A stretch of 64,000 bases of DNA, from contig OX352765.1 in NCBI GenBank assembly GCA_947095585.1, forward strand, positions 93,766,965-93,830,964. The letters run 5' to 3'. Shown one piece after another: positions 45,560 through 57,492 of the stretch (position 1 is the first letter of the stretch; every line of letters starts with the position of its first letter). Position numbers and translations under genes: made by a program. The DNA is from Nephrocerus scutellatus (lineage: Eukaryota; Arthropoda; Insecta; Diptera; Pipunculidae). The notes beneath the pieces were generated by a model. That model worked only from the letters and a program-made list of their open reading frames with translations, was not told the DNA's origin and searched no databases.

Positions 45560-46745
45560 GTAAATCAATGAAAATGTATGATGGTTGGATCGTGCCGGCT
45601 GCTAGATTTGGATGAAATGTTCCTTTACAGCTTTTGGGTTTCTACTAACGATGTCAATTTAGTCTGTGTAAGCCAGTATCTTAGTGGACTTATAGATGAT
45701 TGTTCCTCTCGCCGTTACATCAGCGTCTTGGATCACTTTCTCCAACGCCAGGTTGAAGAGTTCGCAGGCCAGTCCATTCACTTGTCGGAGCTCGTTATAG
45801 ATGTTGAATGGGCTTGATCGTGATCCAGATGTTATTACTTGCCATATAACATTGGTCATGGTCAACCTACATATATAGTCTTGTCAGTTTATTTTGGGAT
45901 GCCGAATTCTCCCATGGCTTTATAAAGTTATATTCTGGCTGTGCTATCATAGGCGGCCTTAAAGTTAATAAAAAGATGATGTAGTGAGTTTTGAAACTCT
46001 AGAAATTTCTCCATCACCTGCCTAAGAGTGTAAATGTGATCAGTTGTAGATTGGTTTGGTATGGGCCAATATTGACTTTAGCGTATGGGGCTATCCTGTC
46101 TTGAAGGATACAGGCGAAAATCTTATACGCGGTACTGAACAACGTAATACCACGATACTTGCTGCATGTTGTGATATCTCCTTTCTTATGTATGGGGCAC
46201 AGGATTCCTCTTCGCCAGTCTTCTGGCATCGCTTCTTCCTCCCATACTTGCACTATTATTTCATAAATTGCTTGGTGCCGCTGGTATCTAATCTAATCTA
46301 ATCTAATTTCTCTGCTAGACCCGACATCTCAGCCCCAGGACTTACTCCTCCTGCATTTAGAGCGAGTCCTATCGCTTGACCGTAGTTTTTTCTGGTCTCT
46401 TCGTTTCAAAGGGCAGCCGTGTTGACTCGAAGCTGATTCGCGGATGCAGTCTTTTGTGATGATGCTACAACCAACCAACAAGATAGTTTTTCGTGTCGAC
46501 GTTGGCACCTCGGTACGTTTGTACTGTTATCAGGTTCGGGTTATGTCGGCTGTCTATCAACACGTGGTCTATCTGGTTGCGAATGGCTCCATCAGGAGAT
46601 TAGCAGGTGGCTTTGTGGATATATTTACTCGCAAACATTGTACTCGCACAGACCAAACTATTGCTTGATGCCATCTCAATGACTCGTTGTTCATTGTCAT
46701 TAGTATTCTCGTGTAAGCTATGGGTGCAGAACTATTACCACACTT
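45560..46745 (-). pseudogene. Family B RTE-like retrotransposon: endonuclease end plus reverse transcriptase
   Basis: Minus strand. The endonuclease end at 46740-46330 has NTNDNEQRVIEMASSN, NQIDHVLIDSRHNPNLITVQ and TYRGANVDTKNYLV. Next is the linker KKLRSSDRTRSKCR/NYGQAIGLALNAGG in alternating frames. The RT follows at 46253-45560: WEEEAMPEDWRRGILCPIHK, CSKYRGITLFSTAYKIF, INFKAAYDS (first catalytic Asp), LRQVNGLACELFNLALEKV and ILAYTD, where the next codon is a stop. The second box is therefore broken (YADD expected). A (TAATC)n run at 46289-46309 sits where endonuclease-RT linker sequence has been lost. Clade by motif only. Confidence 0.85.
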
Positions 46746-46779
46746 TAATTAGCGCTTCGGAAAGATGCGATAAATACAT

Positions 46780-46960
46780 CCATGTGTAACAGGGCAAGAC
46801 ACATTTGGTCAAAGCAGGAATTGAGACACTCTGCAAGGAAGTGAGGTGACAGCGAACGTAGGAACATCCCGATGAACATGCAAGGAGGCATGGTCTTCAA
46901 TTTATTGACTACTGTAGAAGTCACAATGGCCGTCCCCATCCTAATCTAACCTAACATAAC
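46780..46960. repeat. Segment ending in CCTAA-type tail
   Basis: The segment ends CATCCTAATCTAACCTAACATAAC. Tails of this kind also end the LOA-type tails at 20040 and 61288, so this may be the 3' end of another retroelement or a SINE-like repeat. The body is not recognised. Confidence 0.35.
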
Positions 46961-49900
46961 TTCTTTGTCATTCTCTAGGTACATGTCACATTCATGTTAT
47001 ATGGGTTTATTCCAAACTTGACAGTGACAATTAAATTCTCTTATCACAAACACTTCTGCTCTAACACATTTTTGTTCTTCTTTGCACAACTTTCAACTCA
47101 TTCCCTTATAATCGACTTGTCTTCCAGATTGTTGACCTGCTTATTATTCCACTTATGAGACTTATACAACAAACTGCCAGTATAGATGCAATCATGCTAA
47201 CACCACACGTTACTCAGACACAAATTTACACATAATTCCTTTACTCATAGCCACAACCCACCCACGGCTAGCCTCTAATAGAAACAAATTTCATTTACAT
47301 ATCAGCAGCGCCGCCAATGTTACGTCATTTACGAAAGAGAAGGAACTCTTACCGCCCAATTAACATAATGACAAAATGCACACAAAGATACTCTTTGTTT
47401 TCGGTTCAAGATTAATTGGTGGTTACGATTTGCAGCGCAAAGCCATATTGTTCCGGATACAAATAATTAAAAATCAGACGATGTTGTAAATTTGCTCAGG
47501 ACAATTCTTTACATAGGAATAAAGGTTCTATTTGGAAGATGGGATAATTTGTCACTTATGAAGAAATTTATCTTGCTTAAGGGTCATTTAATGTATCTCA
47601 TATAACTCAAGGAGAAAGAATCAAATGAAACCCTCTGATTTCCTTCTAGAAAAGCAGTCTGAGTGCCACTTACGTAATTAGAATGTTCTCCTCCTCATCT
47701 TCCTTTATTTGCTTGCAGTTCCATTCCGTAATTAATTATTTATTAAGGCACACAAGACAAATTACCAATTAGACAACGAAAAGGTCCTATTACCAAATAT
47801 AATTAAATGAATTCGAAGATACTGTTGGCGATGCGAAAGGACAAAATAGAATTGCTGGTCTATAGGTTGTGAAGATATTTCATGTACTCATAGCTTTAAG
47901 GGTGAATTCGCAGGTTCATGTGCTCTAGGACAACATTTCTAGACGACAGACGAACGCACGTGCTACATCCTTACTAACAACATAGTTCGGGGCTTCATTT
48001 AATTAAAACCACAACATTTTAATTATTGCTGAACTAAGGAGCCTTTGACAAGTCACTAAAATAGCCATGAGTTGTGTAATAATTCGTCAGATGAGAAGCC
48101 GGGAAAATGAATCTGCGAAACTAATTAACTCGCAGGAGTTTCTGCGTCATAATATGTCAATTACTGGAAACCCTAAGAAAACATATTTCAGATTTTTATC
48201 CTCCTTCTTCGAATGCAGGGTGTTGCAGGAATATTAGCAAAAAAGGCTGCTAATAAATTGCCAACAATCGCATTACATAAAAACTTAAATTTAAATTCGC
48301 TTCAGCTTATCTTTGCCCGTTAATTCCTAATGGTAAAAAAAACGCCACAAGGGAACATTCTACTCAAGACGACGACGACGACAAATCGCGCTAAAGTTTT
48401 TCAGATGAAAAAAAAACTTTCGCAGGATATTATCCCTGGAAGACATGGCAGCGGCGTCTTCTCAGCAGACGAAGACGGAAGTTTTCATCTGACTGTAAAA
48501 AGCAATTTGCGAGTAACTCTTCTTGTCGTCTGCGTTGTAATTTCTTATTTGGAGCAAATAACGCAACGCTGGTTAGGAAGGCATCAGGACGCACGCAAAC
48601 AAACGCCAAACTTGGACGACTTGCGCTGCCATGAATTTCAAATGCACAGTGGATTGCAGGAAGATTGATGTTCGTCATTCACAGTTATAGGGTTTCCAGT
48701 TTGTTTCTCGTTGGAGATGACACCATCAAATACGCTGAGAAGAGCTGCACTTCAAGGTATTCAGCTTCCTTTTGAATTTCTGTCTTGACTCTGAGCAAGT
48801 TTCTGGTTTTTGAACTTTTTCTTCCCTACTATCCCCTCAATTGTTAACCGAACAACGTGAGACGGAAACGGATGACCTTGTCTGCTAGTAAACGAACTTT
48901 TTTTTAACTTTTGTCTGTCACTTTTATTGCCCTTCAAGATGCACTCACTCGACTGCTCTCTGTGACACTTACGGAAGCAGCGTCGCAACAGCTACTCTTC
49001 CTAAGGGCAGATGTAGTTACTCTCAATTTCCGTTTTCATGTCTCCATGGCTGCATTGCTAAGTCTCCTTTCAGTAAGGATATCCACAATTGCACCATTTA
49101 CTGCGGCTCTGTCTGTGGACATCTGTATGCAATTTGCTAAAGTGGGAAATTTGAAGAATGGAAAGAAAGAAAAAGATCCTTTTTTGGTTTGGAAATCCAA
49201 GGAGAGAGATTGCTGTGAAAAACGAAATGCTTAACATAATAGTCAAGCAGCTTGCGTTCCAAATTGTCTCAGCCAACTTTTGTGATTTTAAAGAAATGAA
49301 TGAATTGACCGTAATTTACTTTACTCGGACTAATGTGAGCAATCCAATGAAAAGTTGCAGTAAAAATAAACCAATCAAGGTTCCATCATTAGAACCGGTT
49401 CATGAAGCTTCTACGTTGATTCCGCAAACGTGCAATCATTGAAAATAATTAACCCCCAACATCGTTAAGGAAATTGCCTACAACGTCATGAGCATAAGAA
49501 ATCAGATTAAGTTTTTCATCGAAATTGGTACAGATACTGCGTCCAATTCGGGATAATCATTTTCTTTTTCTGGAATGTGATATGCGCAGTTCGAATCCAA
49601 AGGATTTTCATGATCCGGAAAGAGAAATAAAATGAGAAAGGATTGTGAATTCTGATGGATTTGGTCAAATCTTTTTTTTTTCTGTATACGCATCACATAC
49701 TGCAGCAATAAACCCTTTTGAATAAAGTAACATAAGCCTTGATGTATCGCATTTTGTAAGCCTGTAGAAAATCACCCTTGGTCGCTGCTTGGTCAACAGA
49801 GCGGATATATACAACATGAGTCAAGGACACACAGTGGGACTGATTTAATGCCTACTGCTATCCTAAGGATGTTTTTCTAAAACATTGCTATATACATACA

Positions 49901-50802
49901 AATCTTGTCCTTTTTTACCCTTAAGGTGTGGAGATTATTGCTAGCCCGAAGGACGAAGCTATATTCAGAGGGCAGGAAAATGTTTTCTTTTGTTTTCTCA
50001 TTTGCCACTTTATCCAGTCTGTCAGTTTGTCAGTTTGTCCACTCGTATATCACGGCTTCTACCAGTCAGAATTTTATGGGATCTGTCTCAAACAAATTGG
50101 TTAGCGCTCGGCTTTCGATGGCGTGCTTTGTTTGACGCGTATGATGTATGGAAAAGTGGTTTTTTTCCGAATTATTTGAGGTCCATTTAAGCCACCTTTC
50201 ACACGACCTAGAGAACTGCTGTGAGCTGCTTAAATTAAAACCTTTTAGGGATGCAAAACTGGATGACATCGGCTGGAAATCGGAACCGGTGGAGAGATTT
50301 TTTTCGGGAGGCCACGACCGAACACCGGTTGTAGAGCCAAATATCATGATGATGATGATGATATAAGCGGATATAATCATTGTTTTTAATGCATCCTTTG
50401 TTATTGATACTGATTGCCATAACTTTTGTTTTTCTTCGACGTTTAATGGTAAGCTGTTTTGTGGAGCCACAATGTCTTCCACACGTTCACACGTTCACAC
50501 TTTTTTCGACAGGACTTTTCTTGATCTGAAACAGCAATAAATCATCTGGTATAGTGATAGGTCTCAAGTACTTACATCCAACTATGAAACTTTCCAATCT
50601 TTCTTGGTAGTATCGTACGAGTTTCGTCTGTTGAACAGATGAATAGAAAAGTACTTAACATACTTCCATCTGCCGTTTGGAATTTCTCCAACATTATATT
50701 GCCACGAAAAGTTCTGGCAACTTTGTATAATAATGGCAAGCGAATAGGTTAGAACTTAGTAATTGCAAATAGTAGGACACAAGGAGTTTAAAAAAATTTG
50801 AG
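46961..50802. other. AT-rich, mostly unique-looking DNA
   Basis: No gene recognised. Open frames reach 138 codons (50482-50066, minus), which overlaps a (ATG)n run at 50346-50361, and 112 codons (48330-48668, plus), which overlaps (GAC)n at 48369-48382. Neither looks coding. 47690-48130 is dense in TAATTA-type words. Confidence 0.35.
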
Positions 50803-51132
50803 TTAAATTGAAAAAAAGTGATAACTGTTTAAACGAATAGAGTAAGGAATTTTTTCATTTTTTCCATTGATAAGGGTAATTATTTCTCCATGAAGTACAC
50901 CATTTTTTCCCATTGTTCGACTGCGACTAAGCAAATGCCAATACCGCTTTCTTTCGTTATATCGTCGTGGACAGACAAGAGGAATAAAAGCTCCAAAACT
51001 ATGAACCAAATTGAAAACAGCAAGGGATAAAAGAATGCTTGTGATGGAAATCGTGTAATAAAAAATCACCCATTCATCCAAATACGGGTATATCGACAAA
51101 AAATCAACCCTGATGGTGTGGACAGTGGACAT
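50803..51132 (-). CDS. Unrecognised 109-codon open frame with one hydrophobic segment
   Basis: A minus-strand frame of 109 codons. Residues ~22-52 are strongly hydrophobic (WVIFYYTISITSILLSLAVF and onward), enough for one or two membrane passes. Basic residues follow (PRRYNERKRY). I do not recognise a family. No neighbouring exons are identified, and AT-rich chance frames of this size occur in the window. It could be an exon of a membrane protein or spurious. Confidence 0.2.
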   Translation of the reverse strand: MSTVHTIRVDFLSIYPYLDEWVIFYYTISITSILLSLAVFNLVHSFGAFIPLVCPRRYNERKRYWHLLSRSRTMGKNGVLHGEIITLINGKNEKIPYSIRLNSYHFFSI

Positions 51133-51479
51133 TGTTTGTTCATCATGACACGTGCGTGTGTCGGTTACGCTTTGTTATTAGATAATCAGAAGATCTGATG
51201 AAAAATGAACAACAGTGTGCACATTGAGCCATATAGTTTACCGATTCGTCGTTATTTACCGACTTGTGCTATATTTGGTTATCTGCGGCCAGATTTACTA
51301 GAAAGGGGTAATGCGCCAAACCTAAAAAAAACAGAAAACTCAGCTGTAAGCCGAATATAGAATTTAAGACTAAGAAAGCATGTATTGCTTTATATGCTAT
51401 CAGCAAAACTTTCGGTAGGAAATGAAGACTGCAGCCGAGGATGACTCTGTGGCTGTACACAGCAGTAGTGCGCCATATT
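51133..51479. other. Unrecognised DNA
   Basis: Nothing recognised. Confidence 0.35.
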
Positions 51480-52280
51480 CTTAGCTATGAGGCGCTGGTC
51501 TAGTGGCCGGCTATTAATAAAAAGTACAATTCCAGAAAGCTAAGTAGAATACAAAGATCCGCAGCTGTTGGCATAACTGGAGCACTGCGGTCCTGTCCCA
51601 CCGATGCTCTAAATACAATCCTACACTTACTACATCCCGACCTATTTATTAAAAGCGTTACAGCGTGCAGTGCGGTCCGGCTCAGAGCATCTGGATGGTT
51701 TGCTACCGAACTATGCGCCCACTGCAATATACTGCAGTTGTTACCAAAGGACATGATACCATCTTCAACCGACTACTGCACTTATAAACTTCACTTCAAT
51801 CCTATCTTTGCCGTAGAGTTTCCAACTCGAGAAAGTTGGAATAACTGTAGAGCTGTGGGGCTTTTTGATGCTAAATAAGCCGACTTTGTCATTTTATGGG
51901 TAAAACAATTAAATTAATTAAAAATTACATTTTGTCAACCTATCCTCCTGAAGTGAATTGAATACCCCAATTGTAGCTCGGTTGGGTCCCTGGTTAATAG
52001 GGTGCTGCAGGCAACAAACATGCAGATGAACTAGCTAGGGATGGCTAGGAATCTGCGTTCTTAGGACCGGAACCTGTGATAATACCACAGGGCTTGAATA
52101 GTCCAAACAGTACCCTAAGGCTTAAACAGTCCAAACGGTTGATCAGGCCCTTTTCCTAGACAAGGATAGCATCAGAAAGCTAGTGAGTTTTCTCACAGGT
52201 CACTATGGCTTGCGATATCACCTTAACAAAATAAATCTGGGCTCAACCACGACATGTAGGTTCTATAAAGTTACTCAGCT
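51480..52280 (+). pseudogene. LOA-type retrotransposon relic: tether and RNase H region
   Basis: Plus strand: KLSRIQRSAAVGITGALRSC, PTDALNTILHLLHPDLFIKS and SAVRLRASGWF (51535-51700) correspond to the RT-RNase H tether of LOA-type elements (RxCLxITGAxRSTPTxALNxxL). Then MIPSSTDYCTYKLHFNP and FAVEFPTRESWNN. The first RNase H motif is lost to a frameshift near 51880. From 51975 come pieces of the WVPGHxGxxGNExADELAR block (HADELARDG) and of the C-terminal tail. It shares segments with both 23336-24995 and 36930-38050, so these three probably belong to one family or close relatives. Confidence 0.8.
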
Positions 52281-53620
52281 CAGGAAAAACTCGAATCTAG
52301 TACTTTAAGGACTTTTCTGTAATGCAATTTTTATTTCTATTAACAACAAAAACTCGAATTTGGTAGTTTTGTGTGTGTGCTAGTGAGGAGAGTAAGGCCA
52401 ATTTGTTCTCTGTTTTCTGTTTCGGTCAGACTCAAAAATGACACTAATCTTTCTTTTACAATGAAAAAATGCAAATACAGTACTCGCGCTGCATTAGAAA
52501 TCTGTCAAGAGTTAAAGATACAGTAAAGCACATGTATTTGACTAAGTTCTATTAGTTCGCAGTATATCATGAAACAATTATTTAAAACAAACTGGGAGCA
52601 TAGTTCTCTCAGTGCACTGTAAACAGAAAGGACCTTAATCGTAGTAGCTAAAGCAACACGATATTCAAATTCGGTTGCCGGATTGATAATTCTTTTTAGT
52701 TGTAATTCTCTTAATCATTGGACCCATTCAGCACATTGGTTTACAAAAGATTAAAAAACGATGAAGTACCATCAGTCAACCAGGTGATTGCACAAATCTC
52801 TCCTAGCCACATCTGCGTCGGAATTCATTTTTGGGCTTCCTGTACTCTACACCGTACACACACCTGCAAATTATACCAAAACTCATCTATATGGCAATTT
52901 CTTGTTTATTCTTTGTCATTTGTTCCATTCTGATTGTAAGGATAGGGATAACTTTTCGCCAAACGGCCAAACACCTATATGTATCTAAGATGGCTAAGAC
53001 AGCTTTCATACGATCAAACATTTCGCCCAACTATGATGTAGGTAACGAAGCGTGCAAACAATCGACCACAACGCATGAATGGGTGAATCCGGTGATCGTC
53101 CGGTCTGTCTGCTGCAAAGCATTACCATATTTGATGGTGATGCCGACGAGAGACGACTCTATATTTGACCAACTCTGAAATTATTGCTGAAACTCTGGAA
53201 AGTTTCTGCTTATGCTCGTACGTAATTGCGGCAGGGAATGAATGGTGAAACCCCATGAAACTTTGACTATGTCCTGATGCAATTGCAGGCTGTGATTTAA
53301 GATCCTATGAATGCTTGCATGCAGTTTTATCTGCAGGGTTTCCGTCAAAACGAACAGGCATGCATGTGTGCACATGAATACATCCGACATTCGAGGGCGT
53401 ATCAAAATCCTCTCACGTATAAATTTGAGTTGACGTTGCGACTAATGAGCTCGCATGCATAGCAAATAGTGTGACACGCCAGCTTGGTGCATTTTCTGTG
53501 TTTCCTTTCCATCCGTATGTTCGTAGCCGTACGCGAAGCGAACGTATTTTCCCATGTCTCGAATGTGCTTATTTAAACAGACAAATGTGGGTTTTCTACA
53601 TTTAAAGTGTGTTACGAATA
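52281..53620. other. AT-rich DNA, nothing recognised
   Basis: Overlapping frames up to 115 codons (52718-53178) are unrecognised. No repeat. Confidence 0.4.
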
Positions 53621-54003
53621 GATACAATCAGAAAAAAAGGCAACCGGAAAGAAAGATACAATTGAAAAAAAGATGCAATTGAAAAAAAGATACAAATGGA
53701 AGAGGGATACAATTGAAAAAATAAGATACAATTGGAAAAATAATACAATTGGAAAGTAGATACCATTTAAAAGAAAGATACAATCAAAAAAAAAATATGC
53801 AATTGGAGGGAAAGATACAATTAGAGAAAATATACAATTGTAGAATAGATAATGTTGAAAAAAATATACAATTTGAAATGAGATACAATTGGAAAAGAGA
53901 TGCAACTGAAAAGAAAAATACAATTGGAAAAGGATACAATTAAAAAAAGAAGAAGATACAATTGGAAAATAAGATACAATTGGATATGAGATACAACTAA
54001 AAA
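53621..54003. repeat. A-rich minisatellite (GATACAATTGGAAAA)n
   Basis: About 20 irregular units of 15-20 bp with the core GATACAATTG and A-rich spacers of varying length. On the minus strand this gives aromatic-rich frames (FQLYLFSNCI...), which are artefacts. Confidence 0.92.
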
Positions 54004-54107
54004 AAATTACGTTTGTACAGAGTACAAGAGTCAGAAGTTAAACTTTTTTTGCCAATAAAAACTACAAATGTAAACGATTTGTAAGTATATAGTATGAGGT
54101 ACGATGG

Positions 54108-54160
54108 CAGAGAGAGAAAGAGAGAGAGAGAGAGTGGGAGAGAGATAAAAGAAAGAAAAT
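54108..54160. repeat. (GA)n-rich tract
   Basis: Purine run of AGAGAG with few interruptions. It is nearly complementary to the CT tract at 54768-54811. Confidence 0.9.
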
Positions 54161-54224
54161 AATTAAAGTATTTACAGGATTTAAGGATATTATTTAAAGG
54201 AAATTTCATTTCAATACTCATATA

Positions 54225-54748
54225 CCCCCAAAAGAAAGGGAAAGAAGAGAGAATCCCAACCTACCAAAATACCTCTCAAAATACCCTCAAAAATACTTCC
54301 TAAAATCCCACAAAACACTCCAAATATTCCCCCAAAAGACCCTCTAAAGACTTCCCAAAATATCTCCAACACCCCCAAAACATTCGCAAAAGGCCATTAA
54401 AAGACTACCAAAAGACACCAAAAGACCCCAAAAACGCTCCAAACAGACCCACCAAGTACCACTAAAAGAGCTCCAAAATACCTACCAAAAGACCGCCAAA
54501 AGACCACCAAAAAATCCTCAAACGACCTCCAAAATACCTACCAAAAGACCGCCAAAAGACCACCAAAAAATCCTCAAAAGACTTCAAAAAGTCTCTTAAA
54601 AGACCTCTAAACGACTCTCAGAAGACCCTCAAAAGCCCCTAACAAGACGCTCAAAAGATCCTTTAAAGATCTCCAAGAGATTCTCAAAATGCCCCAAAAA
54701 GACCCTCAATAGACCTCCAAAAGACCTCAAAAGAGACCCACTATCCCA
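54225..54748. repeat. CA-rich minisatellite with CCAAAAGACC core
   Basis: Around 40 imperfect units of 10-14 bp of the type CCAAAAGACC, CTCAAAAGACC or CCTAAAAGACC. One 58-bp block (GACCTCCAAAATACCTACCA...) is repeated directly at about 54470 and 54527. It contains almost no G-rich strand bias breaks and no gene. Confidence 0.88.
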
Positions 54749-54767
54749 ACAACGAATATATCATAGT

Positions 54768-54777
54768 TCTCTCTTTT

Positions 54778-54810
<33 letters not shown>

Positions 54811-54811
54811 G
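54768..54811. repeat. (CT)n-rich tract
   Basis: Pyrimidine run of CTCTCT with TTT interruptions. It lies about 610 bp from the GA tract and is its inverse complement in composition. Confidence 0.9.
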
Positions 54812-54923
54812 ACCAAGTACCTATTTGAGTTCTTCATGTTCAAAATAGTTTCGCATTATGACGTCATAAAACGCTGCAACCTTGAAATGTTACTCCCAAC
54901 TCGCCCGAAGAAGTTTCACTTCA

Positions 54924-54977
54924 AAAAAATACAATTGGAAAAAGATACAATTAAAAAAAGAAGAAGGTACAATTGGG
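54924..54977. repeat. Second block of GATACAATTG repeats
   Basis: Three to four units. GATACAATTAAAAAAAGAAG followed by AAGGTACAATTGG (54943 on) duplicates 53935-53960 about 1.01 kb to the left. Confidence 0.88.
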
Positions 54978-56435
54978 TCGGATTAAATGATATCCTTGCA
55001 GAAAGTCAAGTATTATGAGGGACAATTTCGTGCAACTTTTCCAGTTAATCGGCGACCTTAACGCTTTGGCTGACAATGGTGTTTCTGAGTTGGCTGGAGT
55101 TGAGTTTATAGTGCGCATTAAAGGCTGTCTTTGTCTTACCGAATTATGGTTGGTATGGTGAGACAAACAAACCAAACACACAAAACACACTCACTCACCT
55201 CTTTGCCCATTGTACCATTCGATAAGGAAAGCTACTATGCTGCATGTTGCTGTCATATGATTTGTCATCGTTGTATGCCATTATCGCAGCTTGAAATTGC
55301 AAGTTGCACCGGCAAGGACTACCCAACGCAACATTCATTCGTTGGCATTTCATTCATTCATTCCAATAATGCAATGGAGAATGCCAACTATGGCATTCGG
55401 CGGACCGCACAAATGTTGACAATCTTTCCGGTTGACAAATGACTAAAGTGAAGCAGACGAACGGCAAAGCGGTCGTTGTGTGTGTGTGTGTGATGAAATA
55501 TTTAAGCACAAAAGTTGAAAGGCAACCATCACAACAACACCGCAACAGCATGAAAAAGAAATTATGTTGCATATACGAGAACATTCACATTTCTGTTGTT
55601 AGCTGATTCGTTCGTTTGGTTGGATAATGCGGACGGATCCTGATGGTTTTCTCCGCCTGGATGCGGTTCTTTTGCGCGCCGCATAAATAGAGAATGCATT
55701 TTTCTGTTTCGCTGGTTTCGATGTCAAAACAATCATAGAACAAATCCCGTGTCGTGTTTTGAATATTAATTTGATACATCAGGACACACAAGTCGCAAAT
55801 GCGATGACGTATGATATTCGCGGCGAGGATTTTAGTCCTTTGAGCGGTTGCATGATGTTAATATTGTGTGAACTGGTTTTTTTATATTTTTTTTTATATT
55901 AAATAGCGTATTAGTATTAGGAGCATGAGTGGTAAAAGTGGAAACACCGAAACTCCATCTCCAACTCCATCATCATCAGAGCAATTACCTCATTTATAAT
56001 CCTGACGTAAATTCGGTCAGCGTTAGTAATAAAATCACACATCAACCATTCCCCATTCATACGACCCCTTGACGCTGATGTGCTGAATCGTGGCTGCTCT
56101 TTTTTTAACTGCAGTCGTTCAATTAAATCGAATGGATACATCAGGCGGGAGATACAATCGTGTGTTTTAATACCGCTTTTGGCCGACAACGTTAAAACAA
56201 CTTAATTAAATTCAACTGAGACTGGCCGTCTGATTTAGCAAACCGACGACAATTAAACACCTACGCCGCCCGTATTTATGCACACACCCACCGCCAGCGA
56301 TGCAAGTAAAAAATAGGCGCTGCATTCGGAAGATACTGACCTATGAACGCCGCTTCTCTTTGTGTAGCCTGCTTATTTTAGCCCTGCTTCTGCTGACCGA
56401 ATGTACAACCATTCTGCCATGGATTTGTGGAAAAT
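54978..56435. other. AT-rich, unique-looking DNA
   Basis: (GT)n run at 55476-55492. Otherwise nothing recognised. 55940-56260 is non-repetitive with ATTA-type words. Confidence 0.35.
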
Positions 56436-57480
56436 TTAATAGGCTTTAATACAGGCTTTGTCGATTCGGTTGACAATATCCTGTTCGGTTGCACCTTCGG
56501 TCGAGACAATACTTCGAAGATATTGAAAACTCTCCACTCTCTCTACCGGCTGTCCAGCAATGTTAACTTGAGTTACTGAGGTAGTAATCTTCAAACCCGC
56601 AACATTTGCCTCCCTCTCCACATTTGTTGTCATTTGGTGCAGCTCCATAATCCTATGTGAGAGTAAACAAACGTCGTCAGCGTAGTCCAGATGTTTGAGT
56701 TGAGATGTAAGAGTCCCATTTCCCAATTCCTCCGTTTCCAGTAGATAAAGCTGCGTGAAGTACATCGCTAATCGCACACAAAAAAGTATCGGCGATAGAA
56801 TACAACCTTGTCGTACCCCACTTAGGATCTCGAATTCTTCTGACAGCTTTCCTCTATGCAGCACATGACATTTAGAGCTATCATAGGTTGCTTTAATAAT
56901 AGCTATTAATTTATCGGGTATACCTCTTCTGCGCAAGGCGAGTCAGATAAACTGTCTGTTGACACTGTCAAACGCCTTCTCAAAATCAATAAACATTAGG
57001 CGCATTGGTGACCGGAATTCAACGCACTGTTCAATAATGATCCGCAGGGTGTTTATGTGGTCTATACAGGAGGATCCAGTGCGGAAACCTGCTTGTTTGG
57101 CATCGAGTGTATCTTTCAGATGTTTCTTAATTCGCTCAAGTACTACTTTGGCTATTACCTTTGCAACTGCAGGAAGAACGCAAATGCCTCTTCAGTTTTC
57201 GCACTCCATAAGACTACCTTTTTTAGGGAGCTTAACAAGCATTCCATTCTTCCACTTGTCGGGGAAACTTTCTGCCTTCCAAGCTCTCTCTACAAGAGGA
57301 TATAAAAGCTTTGGTGATGTCGTTGGAGCGGCGCGCAGAAGCTCTGCGGGTATACCATCTAGTCCTACCGACTTGTTGTTCTTTAGTGCGTTGATCGCAG
57401 TATCGATCTCATCTTTGAGGTGCGAATTCGGGAAATTGTTACTTCCGGCAGCTCCGTTTGATTTGGATGCATATCGTTAG
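56436..57480 (-). pseudogene. Reverse transcriptase domain, nearly open, with two TGG-to-TGA stops
   Basis: Minus strand from 57480: NNFPNSHLKDEIDTAINALK, NKSVGLDGIPAELLRAAP, WKAESFPDKWKNGMLVKLPK, CEN-stop-RGICVLPAVAKV, LDAKQAGFRTGSSCIDHINT, MRLMFIDFEKAFDSVNRQFI-stop-LALRRRG, SGVRQGCILSPILF and LKHLDYADDVCLLSH. The domain ends with VERVESFQYLRSIVS at about 56500. Catalytic residues (FIDFEKAFDS and YADD) are intact. Only two in-frame stops were found, both at positions where relatives have Trp (WRGI and the W of IWxALRRRG), so both fit single G-to-A changes. It is a young dead copy of a non-LTR element. Clade is uncertain (RTE/CR1 area). It abuts a mariner fragment on its upstream side. Confidence 0.88.
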
Positions 57481-57492
57481 CGAATACACGGT

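Noticed and set aside
50066..50482. 138-codon minus-strand frame
   Set aside because: It includes translation of an (ATG/CAT)n microsatellite (poly-Ile stretch) and no recognisable domain.
53612..53923. 103-codon hydrophobic frame resembling a membrane protein
   Set aside because: It is the reverse of the A-rich GATACAATTG repeat, and the Phe/Ile/Tyr richness is a composition artefact.
56959..57480. 173-codon plus-strand frame
   Set aside because: It is the antisense of the reverse transcriptase domain on the minus strand, which has clear motifs in the other direction.
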